Shown here: piece after piece, positions 55,986 to 64,000 of the stretch
Position numbering within the stretch: the first letter of the stretch is position 1
How the letters are laid out: each line of letters opens with the position of its first letter
Origin: an uncultured Pseudomonadota bacterium
GTDB lineage: Bacteria > Bdellovibrionota_B > Oligoflexia > Oligoflexales > CAIYRB01
Assembly (NCBI GenBank): GCA_903928445.1
Contig: CAIYRB010000198.1
Span: 1-64,000, forward strand
DNA length: 64,000 nucleotides
Reading direction: 5' to 3'
Translations under genes and position numbers: made by a program
The notes under the pieces: generated by a model
What the model saw: the letters and a program-made list of their open reading frames with translations, nothing else
Databases searched by the model: none
Told to the model about the DNA's origin: nothing

Positions 55986-58127
55986 CTAAAACTCCTTACT
56001 CAGATGAACAAAATACTCTCGACCTGCCGCATAGTGAGACCCGTTGAAGCCGTTGGCCACGGTAATGGGATAGCGATCGTCTGAGATGTTTAAAATATCG
56101 GCGGACACTTTTATACCGGAGGTCAACTCCTCGGACTTGGCGAAGGCATAACCCACCGTCGTATCGGCGGTCGTGTGCGGTGGCAAGGACCTTCTATTAT
56201 TGGCTCCAGTCCTTAAACCACCGCCGTAAAGCGCCTGAGTCGTCCACCAAAAGCCTGTGTGTTTGTAAGTGACGCCTGCATTCGCAGTATTCATCTGTAG
56301 GTGATCTAGATAGGTGTAGGAATCACCGGGTCCACCACCTGACGGAAAGATGAACAAGCCACCAGAAAGGCCGCGCCCTTGCGCGATTTCATAGGAGTAA
56401 TTAAAAAAGTCCGACCAATGGCTCGTTAACTGCCCGGCAAGCGAGACCTCGGTGCCATAAGCGAAGCCTTCTTTGAAATTGTACGGCTGTGCGACTGAGG
56501 TGTTGAGCAGCTGCGCATCGTCGATCATATTTTTGGCTTTCTTGTACCAGGTGTTCACCACCAAGGTCTGATCGCCTAACACCTGAGCCAATCCCGCTTC
56601 GTAGTAGTCGTCCTTTTCCGCTTTAATATCGTAGGGAAGCAGCTGCCCCCCAGCGACTGCCGCAAAGGTTTTCCGCAGGTTCTCCACAGCCGCCGGTTGG
56701 AATAATTTGCCGTAGAACAGGTGCAGCCGAGTCGTCTCACTGACAGTGAAGGTGGCGCCCACTCGCGGCTGTAAAGCCTGATCCTGGGGCTTCTCATCTT
56801 CGAATTCAAATTTTGTGTAATCGTAGCGCACACCAATGTTTAGCCTCAGCCAATGGCTTGCAGCGATCTCGTCTTGGAGGTAAACCGCACCAAACTCTCC
56901 TTGATCGGTACCGTCGTCCTTGCTTTCAATCACCGTTGGCGCCACGCTTCCTGCCGCAGTAGCCGTCGCAGTAAACACGTCAATCGATCCGGTGGTCCGT
57001 GAACGTTGCCCCTGAAAGCCAGCTTTGATCCGGTTCGATTGGCCAAGATGAGTGCTGAAGTCCGTTTTTAGGCCGTAATTATTGGTCGTGCGATCTTCCG
57101 TAAAGGAGGATGCCGTCGCGCCCGGAATCACCGAGGCAGCCGTCAAATCAGCAGCTAAATCGTTGCCAATGACGATGTCGGAGCCTTTCCAGTACGGTGC
57201 TACTTGAATATAAGTATCCGCAGAAAAGCTATGCTTCCAGACCAGCTGAGTATAACGATTGCGCTCCGACTGGTCATCCCCGGTCGCCGGTGGAGCATAT
57301 TTGAAGCCCCCTTGATTGCCCCAATGATCAACGAAGTCGCCAGCAAAAAATGGGCTCGTTGGACTAAACGAACTGGGATAATTCGGGATCTGGTAGTGAC
57401 TACGGGAGTTGAAGGCGATGAGCGAGAGCGTATCATTAGCCTGAATCAGATCGAATTTGGCGAACTCATTGTCCGAAGTCGCTGCGTCATGGACCGCCTG
57501 GCGGCCTCCTTGCAACTGCTGTGTCGGGCTTTCAGGCTGCGGCGTGTCCAGGCCGCGGTCGGTCTTAGTGTAACTGCCGGACAGGTAATACTTGAATACT
57601 CCGTCCTTGGTCGAGCCGCTGACTTCAAGGTTAGGGGTAAAGGTGCGATAGGAGCCGTAGGACAGCCCAACCGTCGCCCCTGGTTCCTCCGTCCCACTTT
57701 TACTTACGACGTTGATCACGGCGGAAAGGCGTTCACCGTACTCGGCAGGGATGCCGCCCGTGATCACTTCCATGTGGTCGATGTTACGCGGACTGAACGA
57801 CTGGCCAAAGGTATTCGATGGTGAGTCGGGTAGCTGCACCCCGTCGATCTGGTACTGGATATTCGCGTGATTGCCACGCACAAAAGTCTGGCCAAAAGGC
57901 CCTTCGACGATTCCAGGCGTCGTCGCTGCTAGCAGCTTTGGCAGCGCTATATCGCCGCCTTGGGGCATGCTTTCAATTGCCTCTCTATTCATCTGTTTGA
58001 CACTAGCTGGTGCTGAGTTGATATGGCGCTTGCCAATCACCACCACCTCTTCAGCACTCGGCGATGACTCGCTTGCCCCAAGCGCAGGAAGAGCTATGCC
58101 TAGCCCGATAATTACCGGCCATTTCAT
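55986..58127 (-). CDS. TonB-dependent outer-membrane receptor
   Basis: A ligand-gated outer-membrane channel. The signal peptide MKWPVIIGLGIALPALGA is followed by a TonB-box-like EEVVVIGKR. A plug domain follows (QTFVRGNHANIQYQIDGVQLPD, NIDHMEVITGGIPAEYGERLSAVINVVSK), then a 22-strand-type barrel ending in Phe (YFVHLSKEF). The ORF-track start at 58214 adds 29 residues before the signal peptide; ATG at 58127 has AAGGG six bases upstream. At 713 aa it is normal. No siderophore or vitamin B12 genes are adjacent; the ligand is unknown. Confidence 0.92.
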   Translation of the reverse strand: MKWPVIIGLGIALPALGASESSPSAEEVVVIGKRHINSAPASVKQMNREAIESMPQGGDIALPKLLAATTPGIVEGPFGQTFVRGNHANIQYQIDGVQLPDSPSNTFGQSFSPRNIDHMEVITGGIPAEYGERLSAVINVVSKSGTEEPGATVGLSYGSYRTFTPNLEVSGSTKDGVFKYYLSGSYTKTDRGLDTPQPESPTQQLQGGRQAVHDAATSDNEFAKFDLIQANDTLSLIAFNSRSHYQIPNYPSSFSPTSPFFAGDFVDHWGNQGGFKYAPPATGDDQSERNRYTQLVWKHSFSADTYIQVAPYWKGSDIVIGNDLAADLTAASVIPGATASSFTEDRTTNNYGLKTDFSTHLGQSNRIKAGFQGQRSRTTGSIDVFTATATAAGSVAPTVIESKDDGTDQGEFGAVYLQDEIAASHWLRLNIGVRYDYTKFEFEDEKPQDQALQPRVGATFTVSETTRLHLFYGKLFQPAAVENLRKTFAAVAGGQLLPYDIKAEKDDYYEAGLAQVLGDQTLVVNTWYKKAKNMIDDAQLLNTSVAQPYNFKEGFAYGTEVSLAGQLTSHWSDFFNYSYEIAQGRGLSGGLFIFPSGGGPGDSYTYLDHLQMNTANAGVTYKHTGFWWTTQALYGGGLRTGANNRRSLPPHTTADTTVGYAFAKSEELTSGIKVSADILNISDDRYPITVANGFNGSHYAAGREYFVHLSKEF

Positions 58128-58369
58128 TGCTTGCCCTTTTATGTCAGCTACCAGTTCAGGAAGTCGAAAATACCCAAGTGTGCGAATGCTAGATCTAATG
58201 CAAAAAATATGCATCTAGAAATTTGCTCTAAAACTCAGACGGCGCACGCTACGCGGCTACTTCGGCGGCGACAGCGCTTTATCCGTGTCTGCTTCTATTG
58301 CCCGCACATGCTACATGCATGCAGGCGATGAATATTCATTCTAGGCGAATACCGCACAGGACAAAGACA

Positions 58370-58426
58370 AAGAAAGACCGAGGCCAGCAAGGCCCGATCC
58401 TTCTTTGTCAAAGAAGCTTTTTTAGC
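58370..58426 (-). terminator. Possible terminator after rplT
   Basis: On the minus strand a GGGCC-TTGCT-GGCCT hairpin is followed by a pyrimidine-rich tail (GGTCTTTCTTTG). A second inverted repeat CTTCTTTG/CAAAGAAG is nested beside it. Position just after rplT supports a terminator role, but the tail is interrupted. Confidence 0.4.
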
Positions 58427-58786
58427 TTATTGCGCTAGTGCAGACTTAGCCTGGCCAACGAGTTGGCTAAATGCAGGCTGATCATGAAGCGCAAGCTCGG
58501 CAAGGACACTTCGGTCCAAGCTGATGCCTTTGATCTTCAGACCATGGATAAACTCCGAGTAGCGCAGGCCGCCAGCACGTGCCGCCGCATTAATGCGGAC
58601 GATCCACAGCTTACGGAAGTCCCGCTTACGGGTCCTACGGTCGCGGTACGAGAATTTTAGCGCCCGGCGAACCACATGAATGGCTGTACGGTAGCGGTTT
58701 TTGCGCGAGCCACGGAAGCCGCTGGCTAGGGCAAGGATCTTTTTTCTTCTGCGGCGGGCTTTAAAGCCCCGTTTGGCGCGGGTCAT
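58427..58786 (-). CDS. rplT: 50S ribosomal protein L20
   Basis: A 23S rRNA-binding assembly protein. [33 protein letters not shown] and [17 protein letters not shown]-type sequence ([20 protein letters not shown]) are diagnostic; 119 aa is standard. It lies 22 bases after rpmI. infC, which usually begins this operon, is not in the window. Confidence 0.97.
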   Translation of the reverse strand: MTRAKRGFKARRRRKKILALASGFRGSRKNRYRTAIHVVRRALKFSYRDRRTRKRDFRKLWIVRINAAARAGGLRYSEFIHGLKIKGISLDRSVLAELALHDQPAFSQLVGQAKSALAQ

Positions 58787-58808
58787 AGCTTACGAGTATC
58801 CTTCCAAC

Positions 58809-59009
58809 TTAACCGTTCGGCAGACAGGGGAGCACACGACTAATATTAGACGGGTGGACGTATGCCCCTTTTTTCAGTTTATTTTTGCGATTACGCGCCT
58901 TCTTTGTCAGAATGTGGCGCTTACCGGCTTGAGCACGCTTAATCTTGCCAGATGGCTTGATCTTGAAGCGCTTAGCGGCCGCTTTCCTCGTCTTAACTTT
59001 GTATGCCAT
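58809..59009 (-). CDS. rpmI: 50S ribosomal protein L35
   Basis: A small basic large-subunit protein of 66 aa: MAYKVKTRKAAAKRFKIKPSGKIKRAQAGKRHILTKK-type sequence is characteristic. It is followed by rplT. The gene upstream on this strand is an unrelated exported protein, not infC. Confidence 0.96.
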   Translation of the reverse strand: MAYKVKTRKAAAKRFKIKPSGKIKRAQAGKRHILTKKARNRKNKLKKGAYVHPSNISRVLPCLPNG

Positions 59010-59098
59010 TGCAACTGCCTCAAAAAACAGCAGACCTACGATTCACACCGCCTTATTGCGGCGGCCCAACCAAGAATCGATGGATGTAGCACAAGCTT

Positions 59099-59875
59099 TT
59101 AGGGCAAGGCAACGGCAATCGTGCCATTGATCAAGAGTGACTTGTGGCCATGAATGGCCTCGTCCCATTCCTGGCGCCTGACGACAAAGCGGCCATCCTT
59201 GGGGACGACAGCGATGGCCAGTGGGTTTTTCCCGACCGCCCCTTCCAACTCGTCTCCGGTAGGGTGCCTAAACCAGCGCCCCATCAGGTTCTTCTTGTAG
59301 GACTCCTGGGCCATGTCGCGGACGTCAAAGACCACGTCACCGTGCTCATCGACGATGGAATACAACGCTCTGGGTTTGGTCGAGGCATTGGCGCGCAGCA
59401 CCACTCCGGTGTACTGGGCAGGAACGAGCTCGGCGGCTTCACGCTGGCGAAAATGCAAGCCAGACAGAGACAGCGCCTTGGGCAAAGCGCTTTCCAGATG
59501 CACGCGTACCGTGCCGTCGGCAACATAGGTCGTGTTATAGGAATGAGTAGAACTAGCTATCTGCTTAAGGGCCTTGGCCGCATCTTCGGACGATTCATCG
59601 GCACCTGTGCCGGTAGCAGCAACCAGAGTCATATTGAGACTCCGCACTGCCTCACTAGCGTAGGCCATGCCCTCATGCCAGGCATCTTTCTCCGCCTGTT
59701 TAAAGCCCTCGGCCCCGGACCCAACGGCTGCTTGACCGAAAAACCGTAAGCGAAGCGTACTCCAGTTGACCTCAAGGCGGTCGTCCGCCTCAATCAAAGG
59801 GGCAGAGGACGCAGCTGAAGCGAACCCGAGAAATATATAGCAGACGACTAACCATGCCTGAGCGAAACGGCGCAT
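59099..59875 (-). CDS. Exported hypothetical protein
   Basis: An N-terminal signal peptide (WLVVCYIFLGFASAASSA) without a lipobox Cys. The mature part starts with RLRFFGQAAVGSGAEGFKQAEKDAWHEGM, a pattern like the repeated Ala-rich segment of LPP20/FlgT-type exported proteins (a G-x-A strand, then an A-E-x-D-A helix). About 230 mature residues remain. GAGGAGGAG lies close before ATG. It is between the inositol-phosphatase gene and rpmI on the same strand. Function unknown. Confidence 0.75.
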   Translation of the reverse strand: MRRFAQAWLVVCYIFLGFASAASSAPLIEADDRLEVNWSTLRLRFFGQAAVGSGAEGFKQAEKDAWHEGMAYASEAVRSLNMTLVAATGTGADESSEDAAKALKQIASSTHSYNTTYVADGTVRVHLESALPKALSLSGLHFRQREAAELVPAQYTGVVLRANASTKPRALYSIVDEHGDVVFDVRDMAQESYKKNLMGRWFRHPTGDELEGAVGKNPLAIAVVPKDGRFVVRRQEWDEAIHGHKSLLINGTIAVALP

Positions 59876-59946
59876 AGGCTCCTCCTCACGGGACTAATTC
59901 GCATCTCTAGAGCAAACTTCGGAGCATGGATTGGGACGCATTTATC

Positions 59947-60768
59947 TTACCATAGAAGCTGGATGATCGATTGGGTCGCCATAGGCGACCCGGCGATGAT
60001 GCCTGCGCCCTGGATATCGTAAGGCTTTCCGTCAGGCGGCACATAGTTGCCAACGGCGCCCCCAGCCTCGGCGACTAAAAGCGAGCCGGCGGCAACGTCC
60101 CAGGGCTGCAGGCCAGCCTCCCAAAAAGCATCGTAGACCCCCTCTGCGACCATGGCCAAGTCGAGTGCCGCCGCCCCATCACGGCGGATGCTTTGACAGT
60201 GGGTGGACACCTTGGCAAAGCGTTCGATCTCGGTCTGCAATGACTTGCCCTGCATGTAATAGAAGCCCGCGACCAAAAAACATTGACTAAAGGGGCGGCT
60301 GGCGGCAACTCGGATCGGCCGTCCATCCACATAGGCACCTTCGCCAAGGCCAGCATAGAAGAAACGCTGCCGAGGAGCGTCAAATACTGCGCCATGCAGC
60401 ATTTCGATCGAACTATCAGCGCGAAATCGCCCACGGCCAATCGAAATGCAATAAAATGGATAGCCGTTGGCGTAGTTGGTGGTGCCATCGAGCGGGTCGA
60501 TCACCCACACGAAGGTACCAGGCGTAGCCGCGGCTGATGAGCGCCCTGCCTCCTCGGAATAGATATCATCGCCAGGAAACTGCCGCTTGATGCGGTCGAT
60601 AATCACCTTTTCACTGGCCAGGTCGGCAGCTGTGACCAAGCTGGTGTCAGGCTTGAGCGAGATCTGCAGGGTGCTACCCCGCCGCGATTCCAGCTCCTTG
60701 GCCGCAAGACCCATCGTCTCGGATAAGAAATGGTAGATTTCGGAGCTGATCCTCTTATCAAGTACCAT
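59947..60768 (-). CDS. Inositol monophosphatase family protein
   Basis: A Mg-dependent phosphatase of the IMPase/SuhB/CysQ superfamily. The metal-binding motifs are IYSEEAG (about residue 70), IDPLDGTTNYANG and WDVAAGSLLVAEAGG. The ORF track begins at 60906, but the first ~46 residues look non-coding and cross the divergent promoter. ATG at 60768 (MVLDKRISSEIY) is preferred, giving about 273 aa, normal for the family. Specific substrate cannot be assigned. Confidence 0.92.
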   Translation of the reverse strand: MVLDKRISSEIYHFLSETMGLAAKELESRRGSTLQISLKPDTSLVTAADLASEKVIIDRIKRQFPGDDIYSEEAGRSSAAATPGTFVWVIDPLDGTTNYANGYPFYCISIGRGRFRADSSIEMLHGAVFDAPRQRFFYAGLGEGAYVDGRPIRVAASRPFSQCFLVAGFYYMQGKSLQTEIERFAKVSTHCQSIRRDGAAALDLAMVAEGVYDAFWEAGLQPWDVAAGSLLVAEAGGAVGNYVPPDGKPYDIQGAGIIAGSPMATQSIIQLLW

Positions 60769-60919
60769 GAGGTCCCCACAAAGCTGAAAGCGGGGCGTCA
60801 AATGACATCCCCAGGACAAGTAACCGCAGTATATTGTATTACGGTACGATACGGGCTGCCACCCAGAGCACACGACGCTTGGGACACCAGCTCGACAAGC
60901 CTTCAAGGAGTCTCCGCCT

Positions 60920-62482
60920 ATGCCCTATTTGTTGCTAGCAATTGCCGCTATCGGTGTTGGCTACCTGCTGTTTTTCGTCGTTTACCACGCACTGCCAAAG
61001 CGGCTTCGCACCGATCACCAACGCCAGCACGATGACATTTTAGCAGACGCACGCAGTCAGGCCGTTGAGCGTCGCAAGAATGAAGCGGAACGGCTGGAGG
61101 ACGAGCATCAGCTGATGATTGAACAACTCGATGCCGACATCAAAGAGCGGCAAGAAGACATGAAGATCACCGAAGAAGACCATATTGCCCAGGAGCGCTC
61201 GCTAGCGCTCGAAGAAACCCACCTGCAAAAGCTCACCAAAGAGATGGAAGTCCACGAGCAAAAAGTCAGCCTACTGCGTCAGGCTCACGAAGCAAAACTA
61301 GCAGAGGTCCAGGACCTACGCTCCCAGCTGAAGCAAAAGTTAGAAAGTCTGGCCAGCGTCGACGCCGTCGCGGTTAGCAAGAGCATACAGACGAACCTGA
61401 TCGAATCGCGGCAGCGCGAGTGCCAAAAGCAGCTGAAAAATCTCGACGACGAGCTAGCTTCCTCACACAAACGCCTGGCTCAACGCACGATGACTCGGGT
61501 GATGGCAAGGTACGCACCAGAGTTCTACTGGCCCAAGTCGATAAACTTTGTCGAACTCGCCGATCGGCAGATGGCGGAGAAGTTGCTTGAAGACGGCGTC
61601 GGCCTCATCGCCGACTTGAAGGAAAAGGCAGAGATTGAAATCGAAGTTTTGAACGATCCGTCGATGCAGATGGCCATCGTAAAATTGGCCGGAGGTGCCG
61701 GTATCAATCGCGAAGCGGTACGGCTTGCCTTTAACGACTTACTACCCAAAGGGCCTAGTGGCTGGGGCAAGGCTGCGACTACTTATGATAAACATCGAGC
61801 TTTGCTGGAACAACAAGCGGTTAAATTGGGTCGTCAAGCGGTTCGGGAAGTTCAATTAGAAGGCATCCATCCGGAAATCCAACGCCTCGTCGGCTACCTC
61901 AACTGGCGGACCAGCTACCGGCAAAACCAGTGGTACCATACCGTCGAAGTTGCCAAGCTAGCCGGCATCATCGCCAGTGAGCTCGGCGTCGATGCCGATG
62001 CGGCCAAGCGCGTCGGACTACTTCACGATATCGGCAAGGCCATCGACTACCGGATTGAAGGTAGTCATGCCGTCATCAGCGGCGACTATGCTGATCGCTT
62101 TGGCGAGCGGCGCATGATTTGCGACACAGTCATGTCTCACCATAGCGACCTGCTCGTTGAGACCCCCTTAGCCTATGTGCTGCGCTCAGCAGATACCCTA
62201 TCAGGGGCTCGCCCGGGAGCTCGAGTGAACCTTGAGGAGGGCTATCAAACTCGGATGTCAGGGATCGAACATTGCGTCCGCAGTTTTCCTGGAATCGTCA
62301 GTCTTTCCATCATGAACGGCGCCCGAGAGGTCCACGTCGAGGTCAGCCACAAACGGGTGCAGGAGAACGATATGGAGCTGTTATCACAAAGCATCGCCAA
62401 AAAAATCCAGGAAGAGGTCGCTTTCCCTGGGGAGATCAAGATCCTTGTCTCACGGCGCTTTGAGGCTACAGCCGTCGCATGA
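60920..62482 (+). CDS. rny: Ribonuclease Y homologue
   Basis: A membrane-anchored endoribonuclease in known species. TM helix (LLLAIAAIGVGYLLFFVVYHAL), a long coiled coil (about residues 35-190), a region where KH should be, then the HD domain: GYLNWRTSYRQNQWYHTVEVAKLAG, LLHDIGKAID and SADTLSGARPGAR are RNase Y signatures. At 520 aa it is normal. The KH GxxG loop, usually GREGRN, reads EDGVGL here, so RNA binding by KH may be lost or changed. The last four bases overlap the next gene's start (ATGA). Confidence 0.92.
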   Translation: MPYLLLAIAAIGVGYLLFFVVYHALPKRLRTDHQRQHDDILADARSQAVERRKNEAERLEDEHQLMIEQLDADIKERQEDMKITEEDHIAQERSLALEETHLQKLTKEMEVHEQKVSLLRQAHEAKLAEVQDLRSQLKQKLESLASVDAVAVSKSIQTNLIESRQRECQKQLKNLDDELASSHKRLAQRTMTRVMARYAPEFYWPKSINFVELADRQMAEKLLEDGVGLIADLKEKAEIEIEVLNDPSMQMAIVKLAGGAGINREAVRLAFNDLLPKGPSGWGKAATTYDKHRALLEQQAVKLGRQAVREVQLEGIHPEIQRLVGYLNWRTSYRQNQWYHTVEVAKLAGIIASELGVDADAAKRVGLLHDIGKAIDYRIEGSHAVISGDYADRFGERRMICDTVMSHHSDLLVETPLAYVLRSADTLSGARPGARVNLEEGYQTRMSGIEHCVRSFPGIVSLSIMNGAREVHVEVSHKRVQENDMELLSQSIAKKIQEEVAFPGEIKILVSRRFEATAVA

Positions 62483-63231
62483 GTCAACCCAACCGCGCCG
62501 AACTTAGCGAGATTCGTAAAAAGGTCGACCTCTACCTAAGTGTGCATCGCTACGATGCCGCCGAAAAGTTGTTGCGCGCCACACTAGCCGATCATGGCCC
62601 ACTGGCGAATATACACAACTTGCTTGGCGTGACCTTCCACCAACAGTCAAAGTTTGTTGAAGCCCTCAAAGAGTTCCATAAAGCACTCAGCCTCAACGGG
62701 GAGTATGTCGAGGCAGCGCTCAACTTAGCCGCCACTTTGTGTGACCTCAGCCGCTACGAGGAAGCCCAAGCCATCTTTACCAAGCTTGACCAACAGGTCG
62801 GTGGCAAGAAAAAGCAACCCGGCCTGGTCCTTGGTCGGCTCGCCAATCATCACGCCCAAAGCGGCCAGTCCTACGAAGAAAGTGGCATGCTCAGCGAGGC
62901 TATTCTTGAGTACCGCAAGGCGCTATCGCTGTTCGAACGCATGCCCGACATCAAACTCGCCTTAGTGAAGCTCTACGTCCGCACCGGGCAAACCGATAAA
63001 GCCAAGCAGGAGTGCGAGGACATCGTCAAGATTTGCCCGGACTTGGCCAGTGGCCACACGTGGCTGGGGATCCTTTACTACAAGTTAGGGCGCCGCGAGC
63101 TCGCTCGCAAACACTGGGAAAAAGCCCAGCAATTATCCCCTGATGACCTGGCATCTCGGGCCTACTTGAAGCTTGCCCGGGCTTGGCCACCGGGGGAAGC
63201 AGCCCGGACGAGCCGCGAAAAATCACAATAG
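62479..63231 (+). CDS. TPR protein coupled to rny
   Basis: A 250-aa protein built of about five tetratricopeptide repeats: NIHNLLGVTFHQQSKFVEALKEFHKALSLN, AALNLAATLCDLSRYEEAQAIF, YEESGMLSEAILEYRKALSLFE, ALVKLYVRTGQTDKAKQECE and HTWLGILYYKLGRRELARKHWEKAQQLSP. It has no signal peptide or enzyme domain. ATGA overlap with rny suggests a stoichiometric partner, perhaps a scaffold for RNase Y; that is inference. Confidence 0.88.
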   Translation: MSQPNRAELSEIRKKVDLYLSVHRYDAAEKLLRATLADHGPLANIHNLLGVTFHQQSKFVEALKEFHKALSLNGEYVEAALNLAATLCDLSRYEEAQAIFTKLDQQVGGKKKQPGLVLGRLANHHAQSGQSYEESGMLSEAILEYRKALSLFERMPDIKLALVKLYVRTGQTDKAKQECEDIVKICPDLASGHTWLGILYYKLGRRELARKHWEKAQQLSPDDLASRAYLKLARAWPPGEAARTSREKSQ

Positions 63232-63283
63232 CTAAACTCCACGGCCGCATCTGCCGATGCCAAGGGCTGGGGGTAACCGATTC

Positions 63284-64000
63284 GTGAGCAACGAGTTTCT
63301 TTTTAATCCAGCCAGCCTGACAATCATGATCGTCGATGACCACGATCCGATCCGCAAGGGGATCAAGCGGATCGTCGCAGCTATGGGTTTTACGGAAATC
63401 ATCGAGTGCTTCGATGGTGAAGAGGCCCTTAAGATTCTGAACAAGCGCCCCATAGACCTGATGATTCTAGACCTATATATGCGTCATTACTCGGGATTTG
63501 ACGTTCTCGAGCATATCCGCAACCGGGCCATTGCGGCTGACATTCCCGTGATTGTCGTCACCGGAGAAGCAAGTAAAGAAGAGATCGTCAAGGCTGCTGA
63601 TATGGGCGCTGAGGACTACCTGTTAAAGCCCTTTCAAGCCAATGACCTAGAAAAGAAAGTGATTAGGACGCTGAATAAATACTACTCGCCCACCCCGCTG
63701 CTAAAAACCCTGCGCAAAGCTGAGCGCCTTTACCTTGAGGACAACTATGGCGACGCCTTAAAAGGTTTTGACGCGGCCTTGGCCCTGGATGCCCTGAGCG
63801 CTAGAGCTGTTCACGGTAAATCCCTCAGCCTCGACAAGTTAAATCGGCACGAAGAGGCGATAGCAACTCTTAGCGAGTCGATCAAAAATAATAGCAGCTA
63901 TCATAAAAGCTTTGGCGCCATCGCTGACATCTTCATCAAGCACAACCGTCCGGTCGAGGCGATCGATGCCATGCAGCATGAGCTAGAAATCAACCCAAAG
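63284..64000 (+). CDS. Response regulator with C-terminal TPR region, cut by window end
   Basis: Not in the ORF track because no stop lies in the window. From GTG 63284 the frame stays open for 239 codons. Residues ~10-130 are a receiver: IMIVDDHDPI, phospho-acceptor Asp in MILDLYMRHYSGFDVLE, Thr in VVTGEAS, Lys in LLKPFQ. TPR-like helices follow (LKTLRKAERLYLEDNYGDALKGFDAALALD, HEEAIATLSESIKNN, RPVEAIDAMQHELEIN). This is a receiver with a protein-interaction output rather than DNA binding. It follows the TPR gene by 52 bases on the same strand and may share its operon. Confidence 0.85.
   Translation, partial: MSNEFLFNPASLTIMIVDDHDPIRKGIKRIVAAMGFTEIIECFDGEEALKILNKRPIDLMILDLYMRHYSGFDVLEHIRNRAIAADIPVIVVTGEASKEEIVKAADMGAEDYLLKPFQANDLEKKVIRTLNKYYSPTPLLKTLRKAERLYLEDNYGDALKGFDAALALDALSARAVHGKSLSLDKLNRHEEAIATLSESIKNNSSYHKSFGAIADIFIKHNRPVEAIDAMQHELEINPK

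Overview
The window is ordinary-looking chromosome from a motile, Gram-negative bacterium. It encodes a TonB-dependent receptor, outer-membrane-barrel-like and multihaem proteins, a chemotaxis cluster and a GlnRS of the proteobacterial type. The gene content and the scattered housekeeping operons (rpsF-rplI-dnaB without rpsR, rpmI-rplT without infC, RNase Y in a Gram-negative) suggest a deltaproteobacterial or Bdellovibrionota/Oligoflexia-type organism. That placement is inference only; no taxonomic marker was searched.

Layout. Bases 1-3000 hold a short-chain dehydrogenase and a secreted GH35 beta-galactosidase, followed by tRNA-Arg(CCG). Bases 3160-6530 are a decayed region: an acetyltransferase-like fragment and a broken copy of a hybrid histidine kinase, plus one intact thioesterase. 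Bases 6537-9737 carry a cupin gene overlapping the full-length paralogue of that kinase, itself split by a one-base shift in a run of eight T. Bases 9756-14784 hold a stress-protein-like gene, an MFS carrier, an ABC1 kinase and a tetrahaem cytochrome. Bases 14856-21773 hold an A-type Fe-S carrier lacking its C-terminal cysteines, a three-gene envelope operon (FecR-like inner-membrane protein, barrel-like protein, exported protein) and a divergent membrane SpoIIE-type phosphatase. Bases 21790-27797 hold an atypical winged-helix regulator, a threonine dehydratase, lon, grpE and a Fis-like gene. Bases 27828-38070 are housekeeping: rplY-pth-rpsF-rplI-dnaB, prs, tRNA-Gln, clpB, a DUF1844 gene, a double-FHA gene, glnS and tRNA-Leu(UAG).

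Bases 38113-47646 hold branched-chain amino acid synthesis: ilvE-ilvB-ilvN-ilvC-ilvD with a separate upstream ilvA. The ilvE leader contains a 21-residue peptide full of Ile and Leu codons, then a perfect 11-bp terminator hairpin with a U run, and a possible antiterminator pairing. This is a textbook-style attenuator that the ORF track does not list. The next gene downstream, a TMTC-like membrane TPR protein, has its ribosome-binding region buried in a 17-bp stem.

Bases 47823-54881 are a chemotaxis operon, cheA-cheW-mcp and one gene fusing CheR, two receivers and CheB. Bases 55207-59875 hold a DUF4142 protein, a TonB-dependent receptor, rplT, rpmI and an exported protein. Bases 59947-64000 hold an inositol-phosphatase-family gene, an RNase Y homologue with a degenerate KH loop, a TPR gene overlapping it by ATGA, and a receiver-TPR protein that runs off the window end.
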